64,000 nucleotides of DNA. It comes from Modicisalibacter sp033446685 (GTDB taxonomy: Bacteria; Pseudomonadota; Gammaproteobacteria; Pseudomonadales; Halomonadaceae). The position numbers and the translations under genes were made by a program. A model generated the notes under the pieces. That model worked only from the letters and a program-made list of their open reading frames with translations. It had not been told where the DNA came from and did no database searches. The DNA lies in NCBI RefSeq assembly GCF_033446685.1, contig NZ_JAWQLY010000001.1, positions 450,730-514,729 on the forward strand, read 5' to 3'. Positions within the stretch are counted from its first letter, which is position 1, and each line of letters begins with the position of its first letter. Positions 26,073 through 34,661 of the stretch are shown piece after piece.

Positions 26073-27995
26073 TTGCTCTTGCCGTTTCGTCGAGCCTCCC
26101 GAACCGTTGTCGAGACCCCACAGGTGCGCCTGGAACGCGAGGGTCGCGACGAGATACGCCGCATCACCGCGGCGGTGGAAAAGGTTCCCTGGACGGTCAA
26201 CCTGCTGCAGATTCTGTGGACTGCGGGACCGGTCACGCTGCTCGGCGCCTGGGGCGGTTACCTGCTCGGCTACGGCAAGGCGCCGACCGCCGAGAACTAC
26301 ATCTTCTTCATCTCCTACACGGTGATCACCGGCGCCGCGGGGATCATCGCCAACCTGGCCCACAATCTGACCGGTGGCCGCCGCGCCGAACGCACCGCCC
26401 ACAAGATCGAGCGGGTCATCAAGAGCCTGCCCGAGCTGCTGCTGGTCACCCGCAACCTGATCGTCGAAAGCCTGGAGGGCGATGCCCGGCGCCGCGAAGC
26501 CGCGGCGATGCTGTTGCGCAAGCAGGATCTCTCGCCGGAGGGTGTCGAGCTGGCGGCCATCGAGCTACTCGACGATCGCGACAGCGCACGGGTGATCGCC
26601 CAGATCGACATCTACCGGCGGGTCGGCCTGCATGCGCGCATTCAGGATCTGGTCGCGCTCTACGGCGAAACGCTCGAACCGCAGTTTGCCGAGATCGCCG
26701 AGCTGGCCCCGGACGCCACGGCGCTGCTGCGCCAGCGCTTCGAAGGGCACGCCCCGGACCTGCGCGACGGCGTGCCGCGCGACACCAACTTCATCGAGCG
26801 CGTGCTGGCGGCCATCGAGGGCGACGACGAATTGCTGATGACGCTGCAGGATGTCGAGGAGATGCTGATCCTCGCCTTCGAGCTGATCAGCGGCCGCAAG
26901 ATCCCCATGCTGACCTTCGAGTACCGCGGCCGCTGGCGTCTGGCCCAGGCCCTGGATGGGCTCGAGGAAGCCCGCGCCCGCTATCGCATCGCCCAGGCCA
27001 CCGGGCTGTCGCGACTCAAGGCGCTGACCGCCTACCTGGCCGAGCAATCGGGGACGCTGATCGAGGATGCCGCCGCCGGCCTGCGCGCCGACGTCCTGCT
27101 CGAGCGCTCGCTCCAGGCAATGGACGCGCTGGCCGAGCAGACCCAGCACCTGGCCCCGACGCTCGCTGGCGGCCCGCCCGAACGACGCAGCCAGTTGCGC
27201 CACAAGGCCGAGCTGCTGACCAACGCCATGCGCCTCTACAAGGCCGCCTTCAGCGCCTACGAGGCGGTCGGGCGCAGCCACGCCCTGCTGCTCAAGCGCG
27301 CCGAGCGCTGGGAGCAGATCAGCGCCCACCTGGGCGACGAACAGACGCGCCTGCGGCTGGGCCCCGGACGCCGCGGCCTGCGCCTGCGCGAGCACATCAT
27401 CGCCCTCGATGATGCCGCCAAGGCCGAAGTCTGCAAGCATCTCGCCCGGCATCTCGGCGCCACCGGCATCGAGGAGCCGCAGCGTGCGCGCAGCGCGCAT
27501 CTCGAGCGCGATTCGCGCATCGCGGTGGGTGTCGACGCCGCCAAGCGCCTGGCCATCGAGATCGCCCTGGCGCTGGAGCCGCACATCCAGTTGTCGCGCC
27601 CCGAAGTGCAGCGCGCCATCAACGGCTCCAATGCCGCCGATTTCGGCCAGCTCGAACCCAACCTGTCGGCCGCCGCCAAGGCGGCGCTGGGCGCGGCGAT
27701 GGTCAAGGAGATCGACGTCGACCTGTCGCGCACCGCGGAATCGCTGGCGCTCGCCCTGGTCCGCCATTACCGGGTCGATCTCGATCCCGCCGCCAAGCGC
27801 TTTCTGATCGACCAGTACGGCGCCCGCGAGGCCACGCTGAACATGCTGAGCAACTACCAGGCCAGCCATTCGCGCAACGATTCGCGCAATATCAGCTTCC
27901 TCAGCCAGCGCCCGCCGGCGGTCAGTCCGCCGCGCCGCGACTGGTATCGCGCGCTGGTTCAGGCCAAGCGCGCACTCGGCTCGAGCAAGTCGTGA
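26073..27995 (+). CDS. Unrecognised two-helix membrane protein, 640 residues
   Basis: I do not recognise this family. The protein has a basic N-terminus, two transmembrane helices (about 42-67 and 75-97) and then about 540 residues that read as long amphipathic alpha helices rich in Ala, Leu, Arg and Glu, ending in a Ser/Arg-rich tail. Most of the chain would be cytoplasmic. The start is a TTG at 26073, supported by GAGGAAG 8-14 bases upstream. An overlapping frame beginning at ATG 26057 runs 451 codons but has a Pro/Arg/Gly-rich translation typical of a shadow. The gene is divergent from the SEC-C/TPR gene (149-base gap) and 77 bases upstream of topB. GC content is like its neighbours, so there is no sign of recent transfer. 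Confidence 0.75.
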   Translation: MLLPFRRASRTVVETPQVRLEREGRDEIRRITAAVEKVPWTVNLLQILWTAGPVTLLGAWGGYLLGYGKAPTAENYIFFISYTVITGAAGIIANLAHNLTGGRRAERTAHKIERVIKSLPELLLVTRNLIVESLEGDARRREAAAMLLRKQDLSPEGVELAAIELLDDRDSARVIAQIDIYRRVGLHARIQDLVALYGETLEPQFAEIAELAPDATALLRQRFEGHAPDLRDGVPRDTNFIERVLAAIEGDDELLMTLQDVEEMLILAFELISGRKIPMLTFEYRGRWRLAQALDGLEEARARYRIAQATGLSRLKALTAYLAEQSGTLIEDAAAGLRADVLLERSLQAMDALAEQTQHLAPTLAGGPPERRSQLRHKAELLTNAMRLYKAAFSAYEAVGRSHALLLKRAERWEQISAHLGDEQTRLRLGPGRRGLRLREHIIALDDAAKAEVCKHLARHLGATGIEEPQRARSAHLERDSRIAVGVDAAKRLAIEIALALEPHIQLSRPEVQRAINGSNAADFGQLEPNLSAAAKAALGAAMVKEIDVDLSRTAESLALALVRHYRVDLDPAAKRFLIDQYGAREATLNMLSNYQASHSRNDSRNISFLSQRPPAVSPPRRDWYRALVQAKRALGSSKS

Positions 27996-28028
27996 TTCGC
28001 CGTCACGGCTCGGGCATAATGTCTCTGG

Positions 28029-28044
28029 CTGTATAAAGATACAT
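28029..28044 (+). promoter_or_regulatory. LexA-box-like site upstream of topB
   Basis: CTGT at 28029-28032, 8 AT-rich bases (ATAAAGAT), then ACAT at 28041-28044. This matches the LexA core CTGT-N8-ACAG at 7 of 8 fixed positions and lies 29 bases before the topB start, overlapping a TATAAA -10-like sequence. It is suggestive only. Confidence 0.3.
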
Positions 28045-28072
28045 ATCGAAAATCCCTCGTCGGAGGCTCGCC

Positions 28073-30037
28073 ATGCGCCTGATCATCGCCGAGAAACCCA
28101 GCCTGGCCCGCGCCATCGCCGATGCCCTGCCCGGCGCCCCGCAGCGCATGGAAGGCGCGCTGCGCGTCGGCGACGACGTCGTCAGCTGGTGTTTCGGCCA
28201 CCTGCTCGAGCAGGCCGCCCCCGACGCCTATGAAGCACGCTTCAAGCAGTGGCGCCTCGATCATCTGCCGATCGTTCCCGACCAGTGGCGGCTGACGCCG
28301 CGTCCCAAGGCGCGCGGCCAGTTGAAGGTCTTGCGCGGTCTGCTCAAGCAGGCCAGCGAGGTGATCCATGCCGGCGATCCCGATCGCGAGGGCCAGTTGC
28401 TGGTCCAGGAAGTGATCGAACATCTCGGCTGGCGTGGCCGCGTACAACGCCTGCTGATCAGCGATCTCAACCGCCCGGCGGTACAGCGCGCGCTGGCCGG
28501 TCTCGAGGACAATCGGGCCTACCAGGCGCTTTTTCGTGCCGCCGAGGCGCGTTCCCGCGCCGACTGGCTGTACGGCATCAACCTGACCCGCGCCTGGACG
28601 CTGACCGGGCGCCAGGCCGGCCATGACGGCGTACTCTCGGTGGGCCGGGTGCAGACCCCGGTACTCGGCCTGGTGGCGCGTCGCGACCTTGAAATCGCCG
28701 CCTTCGAGCCGCGCCCCTTCCATGTGCTGTGGGCGGATTTCCGGGTCGCCGCCGGCAGCGTGCGCGGCTGGTGGCAACCCGCCGAGCATCATCCGCTCGA
28801 TGATCAGGGCCGCCTGCTCGAGCGAGCGCCCGCCGAGGCGCTGCTGGCGAAGTTGCCGGGGGCGCAGGGCCGGCTCGAGCGCCTGGAGAGCCAGGACAAG
28901 CGCCAGGCGGCCCCGCTGCCCTACTCGCTGTCGGCGCTGCAGGTCGACGCCGCGCGGCGCCACCGGCTATCCGCCAAGCAGGTGCTGGATACCTGCCAGG
29001 CGCTCTACGAACGCCATCAGTTGATCACCTACCCGCGCTCCGATTGCCGCCACCTGCCCGAGGCGCATTGGAGCGAGGCCAGGCGCACCCTGACCGGCGC
29101 CTGCCAGAAAGACGACACGCTGCGCGAATGGCTGGCCGGCGCCGATTTCAGCCGCCGCTCCAAGGCCTTCAATGACAAGCAGGTCGGCGCCCACCACGCC
29201 TTGGCGCCCACCGGCAAGCCGGCCGACCTGGCGCGCCTGTCGCACGCCGAGGCGAACGTCTTCCGGCTGATCGCGCGCAACGTGCTGGCCCAGTTCTACC
29301 CGCCGCTCGAGACCCGCGAGGTCAAGGCGACCTTTGGCGTCCTCGACGAACGCTTTCGCGCCCAGGGCCGCGAGATCCGCGTGGCCGGCTGGAAGCCGCT
29401 GTTCACCACCCGCGACGAGGCGCCGCCGCTGCCGCCGCTGACCGAGGGCGAGCCGGCCACGATCGGCGAGGCGGGCATCGAGGACAAGGAGACCCGCCCC
29501 CCCGAACCGTTCACCGACGCCAGCCTGATCAAGGCGATGATGAACATCGCCCGCTACGTCGACGATCCGGCGGTCAAGCGCACCTTGCGCGATACCGACG
29601 GCCTGGGTACCGAGGCGACCCGCGCCGGCATCATCGAGACACTGCTGACCCGCGGCTACCTGGTGCGTCAGGCCGGCGCCCTGCGCGCCACCCGCACCGG
29701 CCAGGCGCTGATCGCCGCGCTGCCCGACGCCGCCACGCGCCCCGAGCGCACCGCGCTATGGGAGCAGCGGCTGCGGGCGATCGCCGAGGGCGACGATCAG
29801 CCGGCACCGTTTCTCGACGCCCTGGTCGGCGACGTGCGTCAGCTGCTGACGGCGGCCGACGCCCAGCGCATGCGCCAGGCCCTGGGCAGCGCCGATGGCT
29901 TTGCCAGCGCGCCACCGAAGCGCCGTCGGGCCACCGGGGGCAGGCGCTCGAAATCGGATACCGGTCAGTCGACCGGCAAACGCCGTGGCACGCGCAAGCC
30001 GAGCACACGCGGCAAGCGCCGCACGGAGCAGTCATGA
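28073..30037 (+). CDS. topB: DNA topoisomerase III
   Basis: A 654-residue type IA topoisomerase. The Toprim domain starts at residue 1 (LIIAEKPSLARAI) and holds the acidic cluster AGDPDREGQLL near 100-110. The catalytic Tyr is Y320 in LITYPRSD. The core continues with GLGTEATRAGIIETLLTRGYL near 510-530. There is no Cys zinc finger. The last 40 or so residues are a Lys/Arg/Ser/Thr tail that likely helps bind DNA. GGAGG lies 6 bases before the ATG. TopoIII decatenates replication intermediates, often with RecQ. The stop overlaps the next gene as ATGA. Confidence 0.95.
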   Translation: MRLIIAEKPSLARAIADALPGAPQRMEGALRVGDDVVSWCFGHLLEQAAPDAYEARFKQWRLDHLPIVPDQWRLTPRPKARGQLKVLRGLLKQASEVIHAGDPDREGQLLVQEVIEHLGWRGRVQRLLISDLNRPAVQRALAGLEDNRAYQALFRAAEARSRADWLYGINLTRAWTLTGRQAGHDGVLSVGRVQTPVLGLVARRDLEIAAFEPRPFHVLWADFRVAAGSVRGWWQPAEHHPLDDQGRLLERAPAEALLAKLPGAQGRLERLESQDKRQAAPLPYSLSALQVDAARRHRLSAKQVLDTCQALYERHQLITYPRSDCRHLPEAHWSEARRTLTGACQKDDTLREWLAGADFSRRSKAFNDKQVGAHHALAPTGKPADLARLSHAEANVFRLIARNVLAQFYPPLETREVKATFGVLDERFRAQGREIRVAGWKPLFTTRDEAPPLPPLTEGEPATIGEAGIEDKETRPPEPFTDASLIKAMMNIARYVDDPAVKRTLRDTDGLGTEATRAGIIETLLTRGYLVRQAGALRATRTGQALIAALPDAATRPERTALWEQRLRAIAEGDDQPAPFLDALVGDVRQLLTAADAQRMRQALGSADGFASAPPKRRRATGGRRSKSDTGQSTGKRRGTRKPSTRGKRRTEQS

Positions 30038-30930
30038 GTACAACCCCTTCCGCCGGTCCCTGGCTGATCCTGGGCGCCGGCTCGCTGGGCCGACTGCTGG
30101 CCTGTCGCCTGGCGAGTCACGTCGAACTGGCGCTGCTCGGTCGCCAGGCGAGCCGGGAGCCGCTGCTGCTGACCGATCCCGAGGGCGTGCAGAGCGCCTT
30201 GGGTATCGCACGGCTGCGCATCGACCAGGCGCCGCCGACGCCGGCGATGGTGCACATCACCACCAAGAGCCACGCCGTCGAGCCGGCACTGCGCGAACTG
30301 ATGCCGCATATCGCCCCCGACACGCCGCTGGTGCTGTGGCAGAACGGCTACCAGGTTCAGCAGCCGCTGACCCGGCGCTGGCCCGGACCGGTACTCTGCG
30401 CCACCACCAGCGAAGGCGCGTATGTCGACGGCGCGGATGGCGTGGTGCACGCCGGTCACGGCCATACCTTCATCGGCCATCTCGACGGTGAGCACAGCGC
30501 CTTGGCTTCACAGGTTGCCAGCGTGCTCGACAGCACCGGGCTGGCCAGCGAGGCGTGTACTGACATTCACCGGCGCCTGTGGCACAAGCTCGTCGTCAAT
30601 GCCGCGATCAACCCGCTGGCGGCACGCCACCGAATCGCCAACGGTCGATTGCGCGAACCGGCCTTTCGTCCTCGGATCGAGGCGATCGTCGCCGAATCGG
30701 CAACGATCATGGACGCGGAAGGCATCGCGCCCCCCGAGTCGGGCTGGGCGGCGATGGTCTGGCGGGTGATCGAATCGACCGCCGGCAACCGCGCCTCGAT
30801 GCTGCAGGACGTGCTCGCCGGGCGGCCCACCGAGCGCGAGGCGATCCTCGCGCCGCTGCTCGAGGCCGCGACACGCCATGGGCTCGACGTGCCGGTGTTG
30901 CAGAGACTTTATCGGGACACACCGGACTGA
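30034..30930 (+). CDS. panE: 2-dehydropantoate 2-reductase-like protein
   Basis: A 298-residue protein with an N-terminal Rossmann NADPH site (LILGAGSLGRLLA, about 11-23) and a C-terminal ApbA/PanE domain. The conserved KLVVNAAINPLAAR carries the catalytic Lys and Asn, and the ketopantoate reductase pattern LGRQASRE follows the first sheet. It reduces ketopantoate to pantoate in pantothenate synthesis if it is the true PanE; family members also act on related 2-oxo acids, so the exact substrate is not certain. ATG 30034 overlaps the topB stop by 4 bases, so the two genes are coupled, though their roles are unrelated. Confidence 0.85.
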   Translation: MSTTPSAGPWLILGAGSLGRLLACRLASHVELALLGRQASREPLLLTDPEGVQSALGIARLRIDQAPPTPAMVHITTKSHAVEPALRELMPHIAPDTPLVLWQNGYQVQQPLTRRWPGPVLCATTSEGAYVDGADGVVHAGHGHTFIGHLDGEHSALASQVASVLDSTGLASEACTDIHRRLWHKLVVNAAINPLAARHRIANGRLREPAFRPRIEAIVAESATIMDAEGIAPPESGWAAMVWRVIESTAGNRASMLQDVLAGRPTEREAILAPLLEAATRHGLDVPVLQRLYRDTPD

Positions 30931-30948
30931 CCGCGAAGCTCGCAGCCT

Positions 30949-31002
30949 ATTGCTCGCTACCGACCGACGCGCAGCCCGCGATGCGCCAGCGAGCGAAGCA
31001 AT
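30949..31002. repeat. Inverted repeat / partial copy of the palindromic element
   Basis: ATTGCTCGCT (30949-30958) faces AGCGAGCGAAGCAAT (30988-31002), pairing with a short bulge. The loop holds CCGACGCGCAGCCCG (30964-30978), a 15-base exact copy of a segment at 31140-31154 inside the neighbouring palindromic element. It lies directly after the panE stop and could act as a transcript end or be a remnant of a second element. Confidence 0.5.
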
Positions 31003-31023
31003 CAGGGCGGGAACGGGAAGTAT

Positions 31024-31159
31024 TAAGACGGAGCGAGCTAGAGCCAGGCAAGGCGGAAACGGCTGAGAAACGGACTGGGCTCGCACCCGAGTTTACTTTA
31101 GTAAATGAGCATTTCGAAGCCGTTTCCAACGCAGCATGGCCGACGCGCAGCCCGTCTTA
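31024..31159. repeat. 136-bp imperfect palindromic element (REP/MITE-like)
   Basis: Terminal inverted repeats TAAGACGG (31024-31031) and CCGTCTTA (31152-31159) bound an imperfect palindrome. Inside are a second perfect pair, GGAAACGGCT (31055-31064) and AGCCGTTTCC (31118-31127), and a central TTTACT / AGTAAA hairpin. The right terminal repeat contains the TAA stop codon of ppc (31157-31159). There is no coding capacity. It sits between convergent genes and may help end both transcripts, but has no T run. I believe similar sequences recur in related genomes; only one full copy is in this window. Confidence 0.7.
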
Positions 31160-33805
31160 GCCCGTATTGCGCAGACCGGCGGCAATCCCCGCCATAGTCA
31201 CCATCAACGCCCGCGACAGCGCCGGGCTGATCGCCCCGTCGGCGTCGCGATTACGCTGCAGTAGCTCAGCCTGCAGGCCATGCAACGGGTCGATGTAGGG
31301 ATTGCGCACCTCAATCGCCTGACGGATCAGCGGCGTGCCCTCGAGCAACTCGTCCTGGTCGAGCACCGACAGCAATACGCCATGCAGCCGCCGAAGCCGT
31401 TCGCGCAAGGCTCCGCCCAGCGCCTGCAGAGCCGGTTCGTCGACCAGCCGATGCTCGTAGTATTCGGCGATGTTCAGGTCGGCCTTGGCGAGCAGCATCT
31501 CGAGCATGTCCAGATAGGTACCGAAGAACGGCCAGTTCTCGCGCATCTCGCGCAGGCGCGCCAGGCCATCGGGCTCTTCGAGCCGGGTCGCGAAAGCTTC
31601 GCCGCTGCCCAGCCAGGCCGGCAGCATCAGCCGGGTCTGGGTCCAGGCGAAGATCCACGGAATCGCCCGCAGCGATTCGACACCGCCTTCCTGACGACGC
31701 TTGGCCGGCCGCGAGCCCAGCGGTAGCCTGCCCAGCGCGCCTTCGGGGGTGACCGCGCGGAAATACGGCACGAAATCGGGGTCCTCGCGCACCACGCCGA
31801 CATAAGCGCCGTGCGCGATACCCGCCAGGCGGTCCATCTCATCGCGCCATTGTGGCTGCGGCGAAGGCGGCGGCAACAGCGTCGCCTCGAGCACCGCACA
31901 GGCGTAGATCTCCATCGAGCGCAGCGCGATATCGGGCTGGCCGAATTTGAAACGGATCATCTCGCCCTGTTCGGTGACCCGCAGGCTGCCGTTGACCGAG
32001 CCGGGCGGCTGCGACAGGATCGCCGCGTGCGCCGGGCCGCCGCCGCGTCCCACGGTGCCTCCGCGGCCGTGGAACAGTGTCAGGTCGACGCCATGGCGCT
32101 GACAGACCTTGACCAGCGTTTCCTGGGCGCGGTACTGGGCCCAGGCGGCGGCCAACTGGCCGGCATCCTTGGCCGAATCCGAATAGCCGATCATGACTTC
32201 CTGGCTGTCGCCGGCGAGCTTGCGGTAGCCGGGCAGCGACAACAGCTGGTCGATGACCTCGCCGGCACGGTTCAAGTCGTCGAGGGTCTCGAACAGCGGC
32301 GCGATCGGCAGACGCACGTCGCCGCCGACCTCCTTCATCAGCAGCGCCACGGTCAGCACGTCGGAAGGCTGGCCGGCCATAGAGATGATGTAGGTGCCCA
32401 GCGCCTCGCGGTGCTCGTTGGCGATCGCGCGGAAGGTGTCGATTACCTCGCGGGCGTCGGTGGAGCAATCCCAGCGTCGCGGAATCAGCGGGCGCGGCGA
32501 GGTCAGCTCCTTGAGCAGGAATTCCTGGCGCTGGCTCTCGTCCCACTCTTGGTAGCGACCCAGGCCGAGATAGTCGGTCAGTTCGTCGAAGACCTGGGTG
32601 TGGCGCGTCGATTCTTGGCGGATATCGAGCTTGGTCAACGAGACCCCGAATACCGCGACGCGGCGCAGGGTATCCAGCAGCACTCCGTTGGCGATGGTGT
32701 CGAGGCCGACGTCGCACAGCGAGCGGTAGCAGGTCAGCAACGGCGCGTAGAGCTGATCGCGGGTCTCGATGATCGGACCGCTCTCGTAGGGGGCGCCGTC
32801 GAGGCATGCCTGCGCCCAGTCGCGGGTCGCCTCGAGGCGTGCGGTGAGCCGCTTGAGCAGCGCCCGGTACGGCTCGGGCTCATCGCCGACTTCGGCCTTG
32901 AGCGCGCTGTTGGCCTTCCACATCGACAGCTCGGCCCTCAACTGCTCGAGGTCGCGCAGATACAGGTCGGCCGCCATCCAACGCCCCAGCAGCAGCACCT
33001 CGCGGGTGACCTTGGCGGTGACGTTGGGGTTGCCATCGCGATCGCCGCCCATCCAGGAGGCGAAGCGCAGCGGCGCGGCGTCCAGCGGCAGGCGCTCGCC
33101 GGCGGACTCGAGCAGCAAGTTGTCGAGATCACGATGGAAATCGGGCACCGCCTGCCACAGCGAGTTCTCGATCACCGCGAAGCCCCACTTGGCCTCGTCC
33201 ACCGGCGTGGGCCGTTCGTGGCGTATCTCGTCGGTGTGCCAGGCCTGGCTGATCAACTCCTGCAGGCGGCTTTGGATCCGCGAGGCCTTCTCGGGGTAAT
33301 CGATGGCGCCCTCCATCGAGGTCAGGCATTCGTCGATGGCGTCGTATTTCTGAATCAGCGTGCGTCGGATGACCTCGGTGGGGTGCGCGGTCAGCACCAG
33401 CTCGACGCGCATGCCGGCCAGCGTCTCGACCAGCTGGCGTGGGCTGTAGCCGGCCCGGTTGGCGCGGTCGAGCAATTCTCCGAGTACCGGCTGAAAGCCC
33501 GGCTTGTAATCTTCGACACGACGAAACCGCGCGCGATAGTGCTGCTCGGCGATGTTGGCCAGGTTGAGGAACTGATTGAAGGCGCGGGTCACCGGCAGCA
33601 GATCGTGCTCGGGCAGCGCCCGCAGGTATTCGATCAACTCGCGCTGTGAGCCGCCCTCGCCCTGACGGCCGCCCTTGGCCAGACTACGGATGGCCTCGAT
33701 CTTGTCGACGAAGCCAGGCCCCAGGTCGTCGGCGATGGTATGCCCCAGGCAGTCACCCAGCACGCGAACGTTGTCGCGCAGCGATTCGTGCAAGTCGTCA
33801 CTCAT
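31157..33805 (-). CDS. ppc: Phosphoenolpyruvate carboxylase
   Basis: An 882-residue enzyme that carboxylates PEP to oxaloacetate, refilling the TCA cycle. The catalytic histidine motif VLTAHPTEVIRRT is at about 150, with GYSDSAKDAGQLAA near 560 and FHGRGGTVGRGGGP near 595; the C-terminus ends in the invariant NTG. The frame is open upstream to 34300, but ATG 33805 is chosen because it overlaps the mazG end by 8 bases and gives the usual length. Last gene of the relA-mazG-ppc run. Its stop codon lies in the terminal repeat of the palindromic element. Confidence 0.97.
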   Translation of the reverse strand: MSDDLHESLRDNVRVLGDCLGHTIADDLGPGFVDKIEAIRSLAKGGRQGEGGSQRELIEYLRALPEHDLLPVTRAFNQFLNLANIAEQHYRARFRRVEDYKPGFQPVLGELLDRANRAGYSPRQLVETLAGMRVELVLTAHPTEVIRRTLIQKYDAIDECLTSMEGAIDYPEKASRIQSRLQELISQAWHTDEIRHERPTPVDEAKWGFAVIENSLWQAVPDFHRDLDNLLLESAGERLPLDAAPLRFASWMGGDRDGNPNVTAKVTREVLLLGRWMAADLYLRDLEQLRAELSMWKANSALKAEVGDEPEPYRALLKRLTARLEATRDWAQACLDGAPYESGPIIETRDQLYAPLLTCYRSLCDVGLDTIANGVLLDTLRRVAVFGVSLTKLDIRQESTRHTQVFDELTDYLGLGRYQEWDESQRQEFLLKELTSPRPLIPRRWDCSTDAREVIDTFRAIANEHREALGTYIISMAGQPSDVLTVALLMKEVGGDVRLPIAPLFETLDDLNRAGEVIDQLLSLPGYRKLAGDSQEVMIGYSDSAKDAGQLAAAWAQYRAQETLVKVCQRHGVDLTLFHGRGGTVGRGGGPAHAAILSQPPGSVNGSLRVTEQGEMIRFKFGQPDIALRSMEIYACAVLEATLLPPPSPQPQWRDEMDRLAGIAHGAYVGVVREDPDFVPYFRAVTPEGALGRLPLGSRPAKRRQEGGVESLRAIPWIFAWTQTRLMLPAWLGSGEAFATRLEEPDGLARLREMRENWPFFGTYLDMLEMLLAKADLNIAEYYEHRLVDEPALQALGGALRERLRRLHGVLLSVLDQDELLEGTPLIRQAIEVRNPYIDPLHGLQAELLQRNRDADGAISPALSRALMVTMAGIAAGLRNTG

Positions 33806-34661
33806 TGAGGCTCTCCTCGGTCGGGTTCCGTTCGCGGCGTTTGGCATCTTCCCAGTGCCGGTCCATTTCCTCCAGCGAGGCACTGCCGGGGGCATGGCCC
33901 TCTTCGGCCAGCCGTCGCTCGACATGCCGGAAACGCCGCTCGAATTTGTTGTTGGTCGCACGCAGCGAATGCTCGGGGTCGGCCTTGAGCCGGCGAGCCA
34001 GATTGACCGCGGCGAACAGCAGATCGCCGACCTCCTCGCGGGCATGGGCGTCATCGTTCGCGGCCAGCGCCGCCTCGACCTCGGCGAGTTCCTCGCGGAT
34101 CTTGGCGATCGCACCCCGGGTATCCGGCCAGTCGAAGCCGACCCGTGCCGCGCGCTTGGATAACTTATTGGCGCGCGACAGGGCCGGCAGTGCGAGCGGG
34201 ACGTCGTCCAGCGCCGAGATGGCGGCTCGGTTTTCGCGTTCGCTGGCCTTGCGCGCCTCCCAGTGCGAGTGGATCTGGGCGGTTTCCACCTCGGCGGCAC
34301 TCACCCCGGTACGCCGCGAACCCAGGGTACCATCGGGAAACACGTGCGGGTGGCGGGCGAGCATCTTGGCGGTCAGCGTATCGACCACGTCGTGGAAATC
34401 GAAGCGCCCCTCTTCAACGCCGAAGCGACTGTAATAGACCACCTGGAACAACAGATCGCCGAGTTCGCCGGGCAGCTCCTCGAAGGCGCGCCGCTCGATG
34501 GCGTCGGCGACCTCGTAGGCTTCCTCGATGGTGTGCGGGACGATGGTGTCCCACTGCTGCCTGACGTCCCACGGGCAGCCATACTGCGGGTCGCGCAGTA
34601 CCGCCATCAGCTCGAGCAGGTCGTCGAGCGAATAGCGTGGCCGGGCATTGGTCAAACTCAT
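33798..34661 (-). CDS. mazG: Nucleoside triphosphate pyrophosphohydrolase MazG
   Basis: A 287-residue protein with two MazG domains. The N-terminal one carries GCPWDVRQQWDTIVPHTIEEAYEVADAI-type sequence (short motifs CPWD and EEAYEV are diagnostic); the second lies in the C-terminal half (EELAEVEAAL, EEVGDLLFAAVNLAR). MazG hydrolyses NTPs to NMPs and, in E. coli, lowers ppGpp, which fits its place directly after relA with a 4-base overlap. It overlaps ppc by 8 bases. Confidence 0.95.
   Translation of the reverse strand: MSLTNARPRYSLDDLLELMAVLRDPQYGCPWDVRQQWDTIVPHTIEEAYEVADAIERRAFEELPGELGDLLFQVVYYSRFGVEEGRFDFHDVVDTLTAKMLARHPHVFPDGTLGSRRTGVSAAEVETAQIHSHWEARKASERENRAAISALDDVPLALPALSRANKLSKRAARVGFDWPDTRGAIAKIREELAEVEAALAANDDAHAREEVGDLLFAAVNLARRLKADPEHSLRATNNKFERRFRHVERRLAEEGHAPGSASLEEMDRHWEDAKRRERNPTEESLNE

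Noticed and set aside
26057..27412. A 451-codon plus-strand frame with an ATG start overlapping the 640-residue gene
   Set aside because: The translation is Arg/Pro/Gly-rich and not protein-like; the frame at 26073 gives membrane helices and a normal composition over a longer stretch.
31811..33649. A 612-codon plus-strand frame antisense to ppc
   Set aside because: ppc is beyond doubt on the other strand; this frame has the same shadow composition as others in GC-rich DNA.
33806..34300. An N-terminal extension of ppc into mazG
   Set aside because: The extra 165 codons are Arg/Pro/Ser-rich and lie inside mazG; the ATG at 33805 matches the normal PEP carboxylase N-terminus.
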